Source: Elusimicrobiota bacterium (GTDB taxonomy: Bacteria; Elusimicrobiota; Elusimicrobia; FEN-1173). From it: a stretch of 64,000 bases of DNA. The position numbers and the translations under genes are program-made. The DNA lies in assembly GCA_016714745.1 (NCBI GenBank), contig JADKCG010000008.1, forward strand, positions 62,001 to 126,000, in the 5' to 3' direction. A model generated the notes under the pieces. It searched no databases. It was not told the origin of the DNA and saw only the letters and a list, made by a program, of their open reading frames with translations. Below, piece after piece: positions 42,716 to 51,221 of this stretch (the first letter of the stretch is position 1; each line of letters opens with the position of its first letter).

Positions 42716-43025
42716 AGGGGACGTTGCTTATTTAGTGTTATTACGGAAGAGAGGCTGGATTGCACGTCCAGCGCGGTTGGATAGGCGGGCACACTCCATC
42801 ACAGTATAGGGAGGGGAATCGTCCGAAATATTTTTTCCCCGCATGAAGCGGCTCGCAAGAAATTTCTTGAGTGGTCTGATGTCCCATGTGACAAGAAACA
42901 GAGATCAATATCGGGTTGAAGCCAGCTCTCTTTTCCCAGGTTCTCGTTACGGAACCCCGCGCGCCTAAAAAGAAAGGATTTCCCAAACAAAATCAACAAT
43001 AACACTAAATAAGCAACGTCCCCTA
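42716..43025. mobile_element. MITE-like element, copy C (RAYT-derived)
   Basis: The terminal inverted repeats at 42716-42742 and 42999-43025 match those of copy B. The interior reads AGTLHHSIGRGIVRNIFSPH and ARKKFLEW in one frame, the decayed N-terminus of an IS200/RAYT-like transposase. The first 140 bases are almost identical to copy A. The flanking stretch 43026-43246 shows no gene. Confidence 0.82.
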
Positions 43026-43246
43026 TTTCTTGTTTGGCTCGCCCTCAACAAATGATCGAACCGGGGTTTCCATCGAATCTCTCTCATGCGCGCGGTTTAC
43101 ATTCTTTTGAGGGGAGAATCAAAAAAAAACAATCCCGCGCAAGCCCCTGTTTTCCTTCGATGTCCAACGGTAAAATAGTCCCTTTAAAATTTACATGTCT
43201 TTTTTTCCGCCGAGAAATGGTCTTTTTAAGACGATAAAAGAATCTC

Positions 43247-43367
43247 TTGACACCCACCAGGGATGGTGGTGTAAGATACGCCCCTCTACAACCCCTGGGC
43301 CCGGGTGTTCAGCGGCCTGTTTCAAGATGTGGTATTATTCTGGGAGGGAGACTACCACCTGTGGTGT
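43247..43367 (+). promoter_or_regulatory. nrdR promoter with two palindromes (candidate NrdR sites)
   Basis: TTGACA (43247-43252) and TAAGAT (43272-43277) have a long 19-base spacer. An imperfect palindrome ACACCCACCA...TGGTGGTGT (43250-43272) covers the spacer. A second, ACCACCTGTGGT (43354-43365), lies just before the gene. Both share the AC...GT edges of NrdR boxes but are much more GC-rich than the known consensus. Confidence 0.4.
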
Positions 43368-43380
43368 TTTAGACCTTTCT

Positions 43381-43974
43381 ATGCGATGCCCAACCTGTGA
43401 CCATCCTGACGATCGCGTCCTTGACAGCCGACCCCTTGAGTCGGCCGCTGTCATTCGACGTCGGCGCGCGTGCCTGCACTGCGGCAAGCGGTTCACCACC
43501 TATGAGCGGGTGGAGTCCACGCCGCTTTTGGTGGTCAAGCGGAACAACCAGCGGGAACCTTTCAACCGGGACAAGATGCGGGAGGGGATCCAGCGGGCAT
43601 GCCAGAAACGGCCCATAACGCCGGGCATGATAGAAAAGCTGGTGGCCGAGGTGGAATACAGTCTTCACGAAGATTTTGTTTTGGAAGTCCCGTCCGTTGA
43701 GATCGGCCAGCGGATCTTAAAGCGTTTGTACGATTTGGACGCTGTCGCCTATGTGCGGTTCGCGTCCGTTTACCGGTCTTTCAGCAACGTGGACGATTTT
43801 ATGGCCGAGCTTCGCCGGGTGAAAGGGGCCCACCAAAGCCGTGTCCGTCTCAGCCAAAAGATCAACACCCCTGCCCTCTCAAACGGCGTGGGGCATTTTG
43901 ACTCTAATTTTATATCCAATTGTAAAGCAGATCTCGTCCCAACCATCGGGACGGACCAGCTGGCCAAAGTTTAA
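43381..43974 (+). CDS. nrdR: Transcriptional repressor NrdR with long C-terminal tail
   Basis: 197 residues from the ATG at 43381; no good ribosome site is visible. It has the zinc ribbon (MRCPTCDHPDDRVLDSRP with CLHCGKRFTTYERVE), then the ATP-cone domain (VVKRNNQREPFNRDKMREGI and VAYVRFASVYRSF). NrdR binds dATP/ATP and represses ribonucleotide reductase genes. The usual length is about 150 residues; the last 40 or so (RVRLSQKINTPALSN and onward) have no family match and may be a lineage-specific extension. The nrdJ start is two bases after its stop. Confidence 0.93.
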   Translation: MRCPTCDHPDDRVLDSRPLESAAVIRRRRACLHCGKRFTTYERVESTPLLVVKRNNQREPFNRDKMREGIQRACQKRPITPGMIEKLVAEVEYSLHEDFVLEVPSVEIGQRILKRLYDLDAVAYVRFASVYRSFSNVDDFMAELRRVKGAHQSRVRLSQKINTPALSNGVGHFDSNFISNCKADLVPTIGTDQLAKV

Positions 43975-43976
43975 CT

Positions 43977-46900
43977 ATGTCTGTCATTGATGAGAGAGGT
44001 AATCCCATGAATCCCGTTGAAACGCCCATCCGAAGCAACAGTAATGGTTCCACCACGCCCACAGGGTTATCTGCCCTTGCCTCCGGGAACAGCCGGTCAT
44101 TGCCCACGACCGCCCGTCCCCCCATGCGCCTTACGGAGAACCAGCGAAAAGTGATCACAGACAAGTATCTTCGAAATGATCCGTCCCCGGAAGTGTGGTT
44201 GGACCGCGTGGCCGCGAACATTGCCTTGGGCGAACTTTTGCACGCGCCGGAAGCGGACGGTTGGCATTTGTGGGACGGGGTGAAACGCCGCGTGGTGGAT
44301 GTTCCGACGCGAAAATCCCAAAAATCCCGCATGAACCTGCTTCACGCGGGGATTGTGGCCTCCGATGAGCGGGACAAAAATTTTGCCGTTTTTTTGGGGA
44401 ATTTGAAACGGGCCGCCGCCGAAATCCCGGAAGCCAAACAGTTGGCGGAAGAGTGGCGGGATCAGTTTTACGGGATGCTGTCCCGTTTTGATTTCTTACC
44501 GAACTCGCCAACGCTCATGAACGCGGGCCGCGAACTTCAACAGCTGTCGGCGTGCTATGTGCTTCCGATCCCCGATTCCATGGAAGGGATCGCCGACGCG
44601 CTGAAATCCCAGGCCTTGATCCACAAGTCCGGCGGGGGAACCGGTTTCTCGTTCCAACGGGTCCGCCCCTCGGGGGACAACGTGAAATCCACCAAAGGCA
44701 CCGCGTCGGGCGCGCTCAGTTTCATGCAGATTTTTGACAAAATGACCGACGTGGTGAAACAAGGCGGCACCCGTCGCGGGGCCAACATGGGCATCCTCCC
44801 CTACTGGCACCCGGAGATCGAAGCTTTCATCGACATGAAAACGAAACCTGGCGTGATGGAAAACTTCAACGTCTCCGTCACAGTCGATGGGAAGTTCATG
44901 GAAGCCGCGGAGAAAGGGGAGGAATACGATCTCCTGAACCCCCGCACCATGCAACCCACGGGCCAACGCTTAAACGCCCGCACCATTTTTAACAAGATGA
45001 TCGACGGCGCCTGGCGGTCTGGCGATCCCGGCATCATTTTCATCGACCGCATCAACAACAGCCCGTCCAACCCCACCCCGCACCTGGGCCAAATCGAAAG
45101 CACGAACCCGTGTTTCTCGGGGGCCATGCGATTGGCCACAGACCGGGGGTTGCTGACATTTGAAGAACTTCACATTGATCAAGCGGCCATCGGGGTGTCG
45201 ACGGACAATCGAGTGCAGGCCCTCCGTCAAGAGTCTCGGGAAGGCGCGGTGGCGGTGGCTCACGAAGTGAAAACAGGGGTCACGGTCCGCCCGGCGGTCC
45301 CGGTGTTCAAAACCCGTCGAAACTGGCCTGTATACACCCTCGAGACCCAGCATGGGTTTCAGGTGGTGGCGACGGACGACCACAAGTTTTTCACGCCCGA
45401 GGGCCTCGTGCCCATGAAAGATCTCAAACCCGGAGACTCGGTGTTGATTCAGTCGGGTCAGGGGGTGTGGTCGAAAGAATTCGCGTTGCCGCCCTTTTTC
45501 CCAGACAACAAATTGGCGGCTCGCTTGTCCCGTGGGGAATGCCGGTTGCCGAAACGGTGGTCGGAAGAGCTCGGCCAGCTGTTGGGCTGGGTTGTGGGAG
45601 ATGGGTGGGTCAGCCAAGAGACGCCCGCCGGTCGCACGGTTCCCAACTACACTGTGGGAATGACCTTTGGCGGCGAGGAGAAAAAAACGTTGGCGCCGAG
45701 GTTCCAGGCGTTGATCAAAGAATGGACGGGACTGGAAGGGTCTGCCATTGAACGGAACGGCGTTTTGTCCCTGTATTACAAGTCGAGCCTGTATTACTTC
45801 TTGCGCACTTTAGGCATGGGGGAACAGGACGGATTGAAGAAGGAAGTGCCCGAGTCCTTGTGGCGAGCGCCGCGGGAAGCGGTGGTGGGATTTTTGCGAG
45901 CGTTGTTCACCGCGGACGGCACCGTCAATCGGTCTTTTGTGAAAGGGGCCTGCACTGTTCGGTTGGCCAACAGTTCGCGCGCGCTCCTGCAACAGGTTCA
46001 GTTGATGTTGTTGAACGAAAACATCGTGGCGAAACTCTACCTTCGTCGTTCCAAATCCCAACGGTGGATGCCGGATTCCCAGCGTGAACCGAAACTCTAC
46101 GATTGCGCGCCCCAGTTTGAGCTTGTGATCGATGGGGAAAGCCGCGATCGGTTTTTGGCGGAAATCGGGTTCCTCCTGGGATCCAAACAGCAGAAAGCCA
46201 TGGGGTGGTTGGCGGGGAAGAAGCGCCGGAGCAACGCCGAGTCTTTTGTGGACAAGGTCGTCTCTGTCGTTTCTTCGGGCACGCGGGACGTGTACTGCAC
46301 CACGGAACCCGAAACCCATTCGCTGATCGCCAACGGGTTTGTGACGGCGAACTGCGGAGAACAGCCGCTCTTGCCCAACGAGCCGTGTAATCTAGGTTCC
46401 ATCAATCTCTCCAACTTTGTCGACGGAGAAGTAGGGCAGGGGAAAATGAATTGGGAGCGGTTGGGTAAAACTGTGGCGCTCGCCGTGCGGTTTTTGGACG
46501 ACGTCATTGAGGTGAACAACTATCCGCTCGCTCCGATCGAAGAGTTGTCCAAAGGCAATCGGCGCATTGGGCTGGGTGTGATGGGGTGGGCCGAAGCTTT
46601 GGTGAAGATGGGGATTCCCTACGATTCCGATGAATCGCTGAAGGCCGCGTCGGACGTGATGGGGTTCGTCAACAGTAAAGCCCTGGACGCTTCTGAGGGA
46701 TTGGCCGAAGAGCGGGGCATGTTCCCGAACTGGAAAGGCTCCATTTTTGATCCGGAGAGCCCCCATTTCCGCGGGGAAGAACGCCACCCGCGCCATTGCG
46801 CCCGCACCACCATCGCCCCCACCGGGACGATCGGCCTCACCGCTGGTCTGCAGGGCGCTGGCATCGAACCCTACTTCGCCATCACCTATACCCGCTACAA

Positions 46901-47846
46901 CGCGAAAGCGCTGGAGGCTTTGAAGAAAGGCGAGAAACCCGCGGACAGCGATGTGTTCTTTGAAGTTAATCCGTTGTTTCGTGAAGTGGCGCGGAAGAAT
47001 AATTATTTTGGCCTTTCCGAAACCGACCTTTGGAAAAAGATCGAAGCCAATCATAAGTCGGTTCGTGGAATCAAAGAAATCCCGGAAAAGTTCCAAAAAC
47101 TTTTCGCCACGTCCCACGATGTGGCGATCCCGTTCCATGTGCAGATTCAGGCGGCGTTTCAAACCCACACGGACAACGCGGTGTCGAAAACCATCAACAT
47201 GCCCAGCACCGCCACGCGCGACGACGTGCGGGACGCCTATCGTCAAGCGTACGAACAGGGATGCAAAGGCATCACGATTTACCGAGACGGGTCCAAAAGC
47301 CAGCAGGTCTTGAACCTGGGCGCCGCCGGTGCTCCCGAAAAACCGAAGGCCCGGGACGCTTCTCGTGGCATGTCCTCGGAGTATTACGAGATTCGAACCG
47401 GTCACGGCGGGTTGCATGTCCACATCGATTATGATGAGACGGGGCCGTACCGGCTCTTCACAAGCCTTTCTCCGCTCGGGACCGATATTTCGGGGCTGAC
47501 CTCGGTGGTGGGCATTATGATCTCCAAATATCTGGAAACCGGCGGGGACCCCAAACGGATTCTTAAACATTTGAACTCCGTCAAAGGCGACCGGCCCTTT
47601 GGGTTCGGCGCCCAGCGGGTGGACTCGATCCCCCACGCTATTGCCATTGCGCTCCGCACCCATCTGCAAAAACACGGGAAGATGGAAGCGCCGGCCACGG
47701 CGGTCTCCGAGAGCAAAGGCGGGTTGGAACTGTGGGACCGCTCCTCGGCTCTCTATTGCCCGGACTGTTTCTCCGCCAACGTGGCCCAGCAAAGCGGTTG
47801 CACGGGCGTCACCTGCTTCGATTGCGGCCATTCGGAGTGTTCCTGA
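43977..47846 (+). CDS. nrdJ: Adenosylcobalamin-dependent ribonucleotide reductase containing an intein
   Basis: 1289 residues, of which 379-792 are an intein; the mature enzyme would have about 875. The extein shows the class II radical-barrel landmarks: the substrate-binding segment FLPNSPTLMNAGRELQQLSACYVLP, TGFSFQRVRPSGD, NPC-GEQPLLPNEPCNLGSINLS across the intein site, and ATIAPTGTIGL-like TTIAPTGTIGLTAG. The C-terminal Cys-rich zinc ribbon is CPDC...CFDCGHSEC. Class II enzymes make dNTP precursors with or without oxygen using B12. No cobalamin riboswitch was recognised upstream. NrdR just before it is the likely repressor. Confidence 0.95.
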   Translation: MSVIDERGNPMNPVETPIRSNSNGSTTPTGLSALASGNSRSLPTTARPPMRLTENQRKVITDKYLRNDPSPEVWLDRVAANIALGELLHAPEADGWHLWDGVKRRVVDVPTRKSQKSRMNLLHAGIVASDERDKNFAVFLGNLKRAAAEIPEAKQLAEEWRDQFYGMLSRFDFLPNSPTLMNAGRELQQLSACYVLPIPDSMEGIADALKSQALIHKSGGGTGFSFQRVRPSGDNVKSTKGTASGALSFMQIFDKMTDVVKQGGTRRGANMGILPYWHPEIEAFIDMKTKPGVMENFNVSVTVDGKFMEAAEKGEEYDLLNPRTMQPTGQRLNARTIFNKMIDGAWRSGDPGIIFIDRINNSPSNPTPHLGQIESTNPCFSGAMRLATDRGLLTFEELHIDQAAIGVSTDNRVQALRQESREGAVAVAHEVKTGVTVRPAVPVFKTRRNWPVYTLETQHGFQVVATDDHKFFTPEGLVPMKDLKPGDSVLIQSGQGVWSKEFALPPFFPDNKLAARLSRGECRLPKRWSEELGQLLGWVVGDGWVSQETPAGRTVPNYTVGMTFGGEEKKTLAPRFQALIKEWTGLEGSAIERNGVLSLYYKSSLYYFLRTLGMGEQDGLKKEVPESLWRAPREAVVGFLRALFTADGTVNRSFVKGACTVRLANSSRALLQQVQLMLLNENIVAKLYLRRSKSQRWMPDSQREPKLYDCAPQFELVIDGESRDRFLAEIGFLLGSKQQKAMGWLAGKKRRSNAESFVDKVVSVVSSGTRDVYCTTEPETHSLIANGFVTANCGEQPLLPNEPCNLGSINLSNFVDGEVGQGKMNWERLGKTVALAVRFLDDVIEVNNYPLAPIEELSKGNRRIGLGVMGWAEALVKMGIPYDSDESLKAASDVMGFVNSKALDASEGLAEERGMFPNWKGSIFDPESPHFRGEERHPRHCARTTIAPTGTIGLTAGLQGAGIEPYFAITYTRYNAKALEALKKGEKPADSDVFFEVNPLFREVARKNNYFGLSETDLWKKIEANHKSVRGIKEIPEKFQKLFATSHDVAIPFHVQIQAAFQTHTDNAVSKTINMPSTATRDDVRDAYRQAYEQGCKGITIYRDGSKSQQVLNLGAAGAPEKPKARDASRGMSSEYYEIRTGHGGLHVHIDYDETGPYRLFTSLSPLGTDISGLTSVVGIMISKYLETGGDPKRILKHLNSVKGDRPFGFGAQRVDSIPHAIAIALRTHLQKHGKMEAPATAVSESKGGLELWDRSSALYCPDCFSANVAQQSGCTGVTCFDCGHSECS
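45111..46352 (+). mobile_element. Intein with LAGLIDADG homing endonuclease, inside nrdJ
   Basis: 414 residues from Cys379 (CFSGAMRLATDRG) to Asn792 (HSLIANGFVTAN), with Cys at the +1 extein position. Block A, block B (VVATDDHKFFTPEG, with its His), block F and block G (VYCTTEPETHSLIANGFVTAN) are present, including the penultimate region for Asn cyclisation; the residue before the terminal Asn is Ala, not His, a known minority variant. Two dodecapeptide motifs (LLGWVVGDGWV and FLRALFTADGTV) point to a LAGLIDADG endonuclease that may still be active. The insertion splits the conserved NPCGEQ motif. Confidence 0.92.
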
Positions 47847-47850
47847 TTCC

Positions 47851-48408
47851 ATGGCTGTAAAATCCGATCGTTGGATTCGTCAAATGGCGTTGGAGCGCCG
47901 CATGATCGAGCCCTTCGTGGAAGCTCAAAAACGCGAAGGCGTGATCTCCTACGGGCTCTCCAGTTACGGGTATGACATGCGCGTGGGCGACCGGTTCAAG
48001 GTGGCCCAGGTGGGGTCAGGAAGCGTGATGGATCCCAAGCGGGCGGCTCCGGAGGCGTTCATCGATGTTCAAACCGACACCTTCGTGGAAATTCCGCCCC
48101 ACGGCATCGCGCTCGGTCAATCGGTGGAATATTTCCGAATTCCCCGGAACGTCGTCACGATCACGTTCGGAAAAAGCACCTACGCCCGGTGTGGTTTGGT
48201 CATCAACATCACGCCGTTCGAGCCCGAATGGGAAGGATTTGTGACAATGGAGATTTCAAATACCACACCGTTTCCGGCTCGGGTGTATGCCAACGAAGGG
48301 ATCGCGCAGGTCTTGTTTTTGGAATCGGATGAGGTCTGCGAAGTGTCGTACGCCGATCGAAAAGGAAAATACCAAGGCCAATCGGCCATTACCCTGGGAA
48401 AATTATGA
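47851..48408 (+). CDS. dcd: dCTP deaminase
   Basis: The ATG at 47851 is four bases after the nrdJ stop. 185 residues with family motifs GVISYGLSSYGYDMRVG and GKSTYARCGLVINITPFEPE, including the catalytic Glu region in EGFVTMEISNTTPFPA, and NEGIAQVLFLE. It makes dUTP from dCTP for thymidylate synthesis. A bifunctional dCTP deaminase/dUTPase cannot be excluded. It is coupled to nrdJ and overlaps the next gene (ATGA). Confidence 0.94.
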   Translation: MAVKSDRWIRQMALERRMIEPFVEAQKREGVISYGLSSYGYDMRVGDRFKVAQVGSGSVMDPKRAAPEAFIDVQTDTFVEIPPHGIALGQSVEYFRIPRNVVTITFGKSTYARCGLVINITPFEPEWEGFVTMEISNTTPFPARVYANEGIAQVLFLESDEVCEVSYADRKGKYQGQSAITLGKL

Positions 48409-49532
48409 CTCCCCTCGAACTGATTGAGAAACACCCGGCCGCGTTAACCGACATCGCGGATTTGGAAGACAAAGGGCACCGGATCGTTGATGTTTTGGGC
48501 GGCGACGTCAGCCCGACCGAAGTCACACGGGATTTTGTGGCGGTTTTGCGCGAGGAGCGGCGGGACAGTTTTTTTAGCGAGATCCTTCACTACTTAACCT
48601 CCGAGCGGTATCCGGAAGCCCAGGCTCAGGTTCTCTGGAAAGAGATTTTGGACCATAAATTTTTGATGAGTGAGCGGTTGGGTCGAAACGTCGGGATTCG
48701 CGTCTCGGCGTTCGATTATTTACTGAACGTGCGTAAACTCTTAATCGCGCCCCGGATTATTAATTCCCACGACTTCAAACGCACGGTGCGGCTGTCTCGC
48801 ACGGACGCGCTGACGGGTCTTTACAATCGGCGTTATTTCCTGGAACATGCCGCGAAGGTATTGGAGGCCGCCGCTCACGTCAAAGCGCCGGTCACTCTTC
48901 TCATGGCCGACCTGGACAATTTCAAACCCTTTAACGATGAGCACGGCCACCAAGCGGGCGATCTTCTCCTTCAAGAAATAGCGCGATTGATCCGCGGGTG
49001 TGTGCGGGCCTCCGACATGGTCGCGCGCTATGGGGGGGACGAAATGGCCCTGCTCTTGCCCAAAGCCACCAAAGCGGAAGCCGAGATCGTGGCCAGAAAA
49101 ATTTGCCAGCAAATCGAAGAAAATTGCCAAACAGTGGGTGTCACCATCAGCCTGGGGTTGGCCCAATTCCCCACCGATGCGAGTTCCCGGGAAGATTTGA
49201 TCGGCGCCGCCGACGAACTTCTCTATCGGGCCAAAGAGTTCGGAGGCAACCAGGTGTCTCTGTTCCGCCCGGTTCGGTTCCATTATGCGGAGGGCAAAGA
49301 TCCGGTCAATCAGATTGCTGTGGTGGGAGATTTTAACAATTGGGCCAACCGGGCGCACGGTTTGCAACGCCATCCGGCGGTGAAAGAGTGGGAGGTGGTT
49401 TTGCCTCTGAAACCTGGCCGCTACCGGTATAAATTTTTGGTGAACGACGATCACTGGATCGCCGATCCCGCCGCCGACATTTTCGAAAGCGATGGGTTCG
49501 GTGGCCAATGTTCCGTCGTGGTGGTGAAATAG
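48405..49532 (+). CDS. Diguanylate cyclase (GGDEF) with C-terminal CBM48/AMPK-type glycogen-binding domain
   Basis: 375 residues. An N-terminal helical region (1-130) has no named domain. The GGDEF domain (about 132-287) has TDALTGLYNRR, DLDNFKPFNDEHGH and the active loop GGDEM at 210-214. An RxxD inhibitory site (RASD, 201-204) lies five residues before it. The final 80 residues have VVGDFNNWA, LPLKPGRYRYKFLVND and W-ADP, which fit a CBM48/AMPK-beta carbohydrate-binding fold. Met in place of Phe at the last loop position is usually tolerated. It may couple c-di-GMP synthesis to polysaccharide status; the link to nucleotide genes is positional only. Confidence 0.85.
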   Translation: MTPLELIEKHPAALTDIADLEDKGHRIVDVLGGDVSPTEVTRDFVAVLREERRDSFFSEILHYLTSERYPEAQAQVLWKEILDHKFLMSERLGRNVGIRVSAFDYLLNVRKLLIAPRIINSHDFKRTVRLSRTDALTGLYNRRYFLEHAAKVLEAAAHVKAPVTLLMADLDNFKPFNDEHGHQAGDLLLQEIARLIRGCVRASDMVARYGGDEMALLLPKATKAEAEIVARKICQQIEENCQTVGVTISLGLAQFPTDASSREDLIGAADELLYRAKEFGGNQVSLFRPVRFHYAEGKDPVNQIAVVGDFNNWANRAHGLQRHPAVKEWEVVLPLKPGRYRYKFLVNDDHWIADPAADIFESDGFGGQCSVVVVK

Positions 49533-49624
49533 GCCGGTTTTGTTTTAGAAAAGAAAGACACCTCGTCTCCTCTGAGAGGGGTATTCCACAGGTCGTTTTG
49601 GGTTCATTAAAAGGAGAGACATTC

Positions 49625-50788
49625 ATGGCGTTCTTTATTGGTCGTGATCGCGAGGCCCGTCGGGCCTATGGGTTTGATGAGGTGGCGCTCGTTCCGGGCA
49701 CCGTGACGGTGAATCCCGAGGACACCGATGTCTCCACGCGGGTGGGGTCGGTTAAATTACAGGTCCCCATTTTAGCCAGCGCTATGGACGGTGTGGTCGA
49801 CGTGGAGTTCGCGATCGCCATGGGTCGGTTGGGCGGGTTGGGAGTGCTCAACTTGGATGGCGTTCAGACGCGCTACGAAAATCCAAAACCGCTGTTCAAA
49901 AAAATTGCCGAGGCGACTCCCGAAGTGGCCACTAAACTGGTCCAGGAAATTTACAAAGAACCGTTCAAAGAGAAGTTGGTGGCCCAGCGGGTCAAAGAGA
50001 TCAAAGCGGGCGGCCCCTTGTGTGCGGTCTCATCGATTCCGCAAAATGCGGAGAAGGTGGGAAAAATTGCGGCGGATGCCGGTGCGGACCTTTTTGTCAT
50101 TCAGGGGACTGTCACCACCGCGCGCTTTAAGTCCTCAAAAGGACAGGTGATTGACCTGGCAAAATTCTGTGACCGAATGAAAATTCCGGTGATCATCGGA
50201 AATGTGGTGACGTACAGCGCCGCCCTTGAACTCATGGAAACCGGGGCCGCCGCTCTCTTGGTCGGCGTGGGCCCCGGGGCCGCGTGCACCAGTCGCGGCG
50301 TGTTGGGGTTGGGGGTTCCTCAGGTCACCGCGACCATCGATTGCGCGGCCGCCCGGGACTTCTATTTCAAAAAAACCGGACGGTATGTGTCGATCATCAC
50401 GGACGGCGGCATGACCACGGGCGGCGACGTCTGCAAAGCGTTTGCGTCCGGCGCCGACGCGGTGATGGTGGGATCGGTGTTCGCGCGGGCGGAAGAAGCG
50501 CCGGGGCGCGGATTCCATTGGGGCATGGCCACGCCGCACCATAACCTTCCGCGCGGCACCCGCGTTCGGGTGGGCACCGTGGGAAGTTTAAAACAAATTC
50601 TATTTGGACCGGCCTCTTTGGACGATGGGACGCAAAACTTCGTGGGCGCGATCCGCACCTGCATGGGCGCGGTGGGCGCCAGCAACATGAAAGAGTTTCA
50701 GCTCACAGAAATCATCATCGCCCCCGAAACCAAACTCGAGGGAAAACTGTTCCAACAAGCCCAAAAAGTGGGGATGGGGAAGAAGTAA
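49625..50788 (+). CDS. guaB: IMP dehydrogenase, GuaB3 family
   Basis: 387 residues after an AAAGGAGA site at 49609-49616. It has no CBS pair and the catalytic Cys is in GPGAACTSRGVLGLGVPQ. VSIITDGGMTTGGDVCKAFASGADAVMVGS is the phosphate-binding site. Sequence and length fit the GuaB3 branch (known from actinobacteria and cyanobacteria) rather than the 490-residue classical enzyme. It probably converts IMP to XMP, the substrate of the GuaA encoded downstream; some GuaB3 members have lower or uncertain activity. A GMP reductase is the alternative but is unlikely beside guaA. Confidence 0.9.
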   Translation: MAFFIGRDREARRAYGFDEVALVPGTVTVNPEDTDVSTRVGSVKLQVPILASAMDGVVDVEFAIAMGRLGGLGVLNLDGVQTRYENPKPLFKKIAEATPEVATKLVQEIYKEPFKEKLVAQRVKEIKAGGPLCAVSSIPQNAEKVGKIAADAGADLFVIQGTVTTARFKSSKGQVIDLAKFCDRMKIPVIIGNVVTYSAALELMETGAAALLVGVGPGAACTSRGVLGLGVPQVTATIDCAAARDFYFKKTGRYVSIITDGGMTTGGDVCKAFASGADAVMVGSVFARAEEAPGRGFHWGMATPHHNLPRGTRVRVGTVGSLKQILFGPASLDDGTQNFVGAIRTCMGAVGASNMKEFQLTEIIIAPETKLEGKLFQQAQKVGMGKK

Positions 50789-50801
50789 CAGAGGAGAGTC
50801 T

Positions 50802-51215
50802 ATGAAGATTGAAGTTTTTGCGTTGTGTGATGCGGCCACGGAGGGCGGGGGAAAACTGAATTTGTTGGGGGCTTTTGACGTGATGTCGGCTTCCTCATTG
50901 CCTTTGATTCATCCTTCCTGCGCGGTGGCGATTCGAATTCGATTTAAACGGATCGAGTCCGGTGCCCACCGGGTGAAGTTGGATATGGTGGACGAAGACG
51001 GGCGGCATGTGGTTCCTGCCTTTGAAACCACGGTGGACATTCGTCCTGAAGAAGGCGTGGAATCGGCCGTGGCCAACCTTCTGTTGAATTTTCAACAATT
51101 GCGGTTTGAGAAGTTTGGCCGGTATTCCATTGACCTGGCCATCGATGGAAGGCAGGAAGGGTCTTTGCCGGTCTATATTCGTCAATCGCCGTCTCCCGCT
51201 GAACGGCTTCTTTAA
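50802..51215 (+). CDS. Conserved hypothetical protein (DUF6941-like)
   Basis: 137 residues, preceded by AGAGGAGA. It begins MKIEVFALCDAATEGGGKLN and continues with alternating strands (AVAIRIRFKRIESG, VKLDMVDEDGR) and a sandwich-like C-terminus ending YIRQSPSP. No signal peptide, no catalytic residues evident. It resembles DUF6941 proteins as I recall them (opening pattern with GKLNLLGAFD). It sits between guaB and the methyltransferase with no clear functional link. Confidence 0.7.
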   Translation: MKIEVFALCDAATEGGGKLNLLGAFDVMSASSLPLIHPSCAVAIRIRFKRIESGAHRVKLDMVDEDGRHVVPAFETTVDIRPEEGVESAVANLLLNFQQLRFEKFGRYSIDLAIDGRQEGSLPVYIRQSPSPAERLL

Positions 51216-51221
51216 ATAACA

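Noticed and set aside
43026..43380. A cobalamin riboswitch upstream of nrdR-nrdJ
   Set aside because: Looked for because nrdJ is B12-dependent; no B12-box-like conserved core was found, only the promoter and two palindromes.
46392..47852. A 486-residue minus-strand open frame opposite nrdJ
   Set aside because: It is antisense to a well-conserved gene, with composition typical of a shadow frame in GC-rich DNA.
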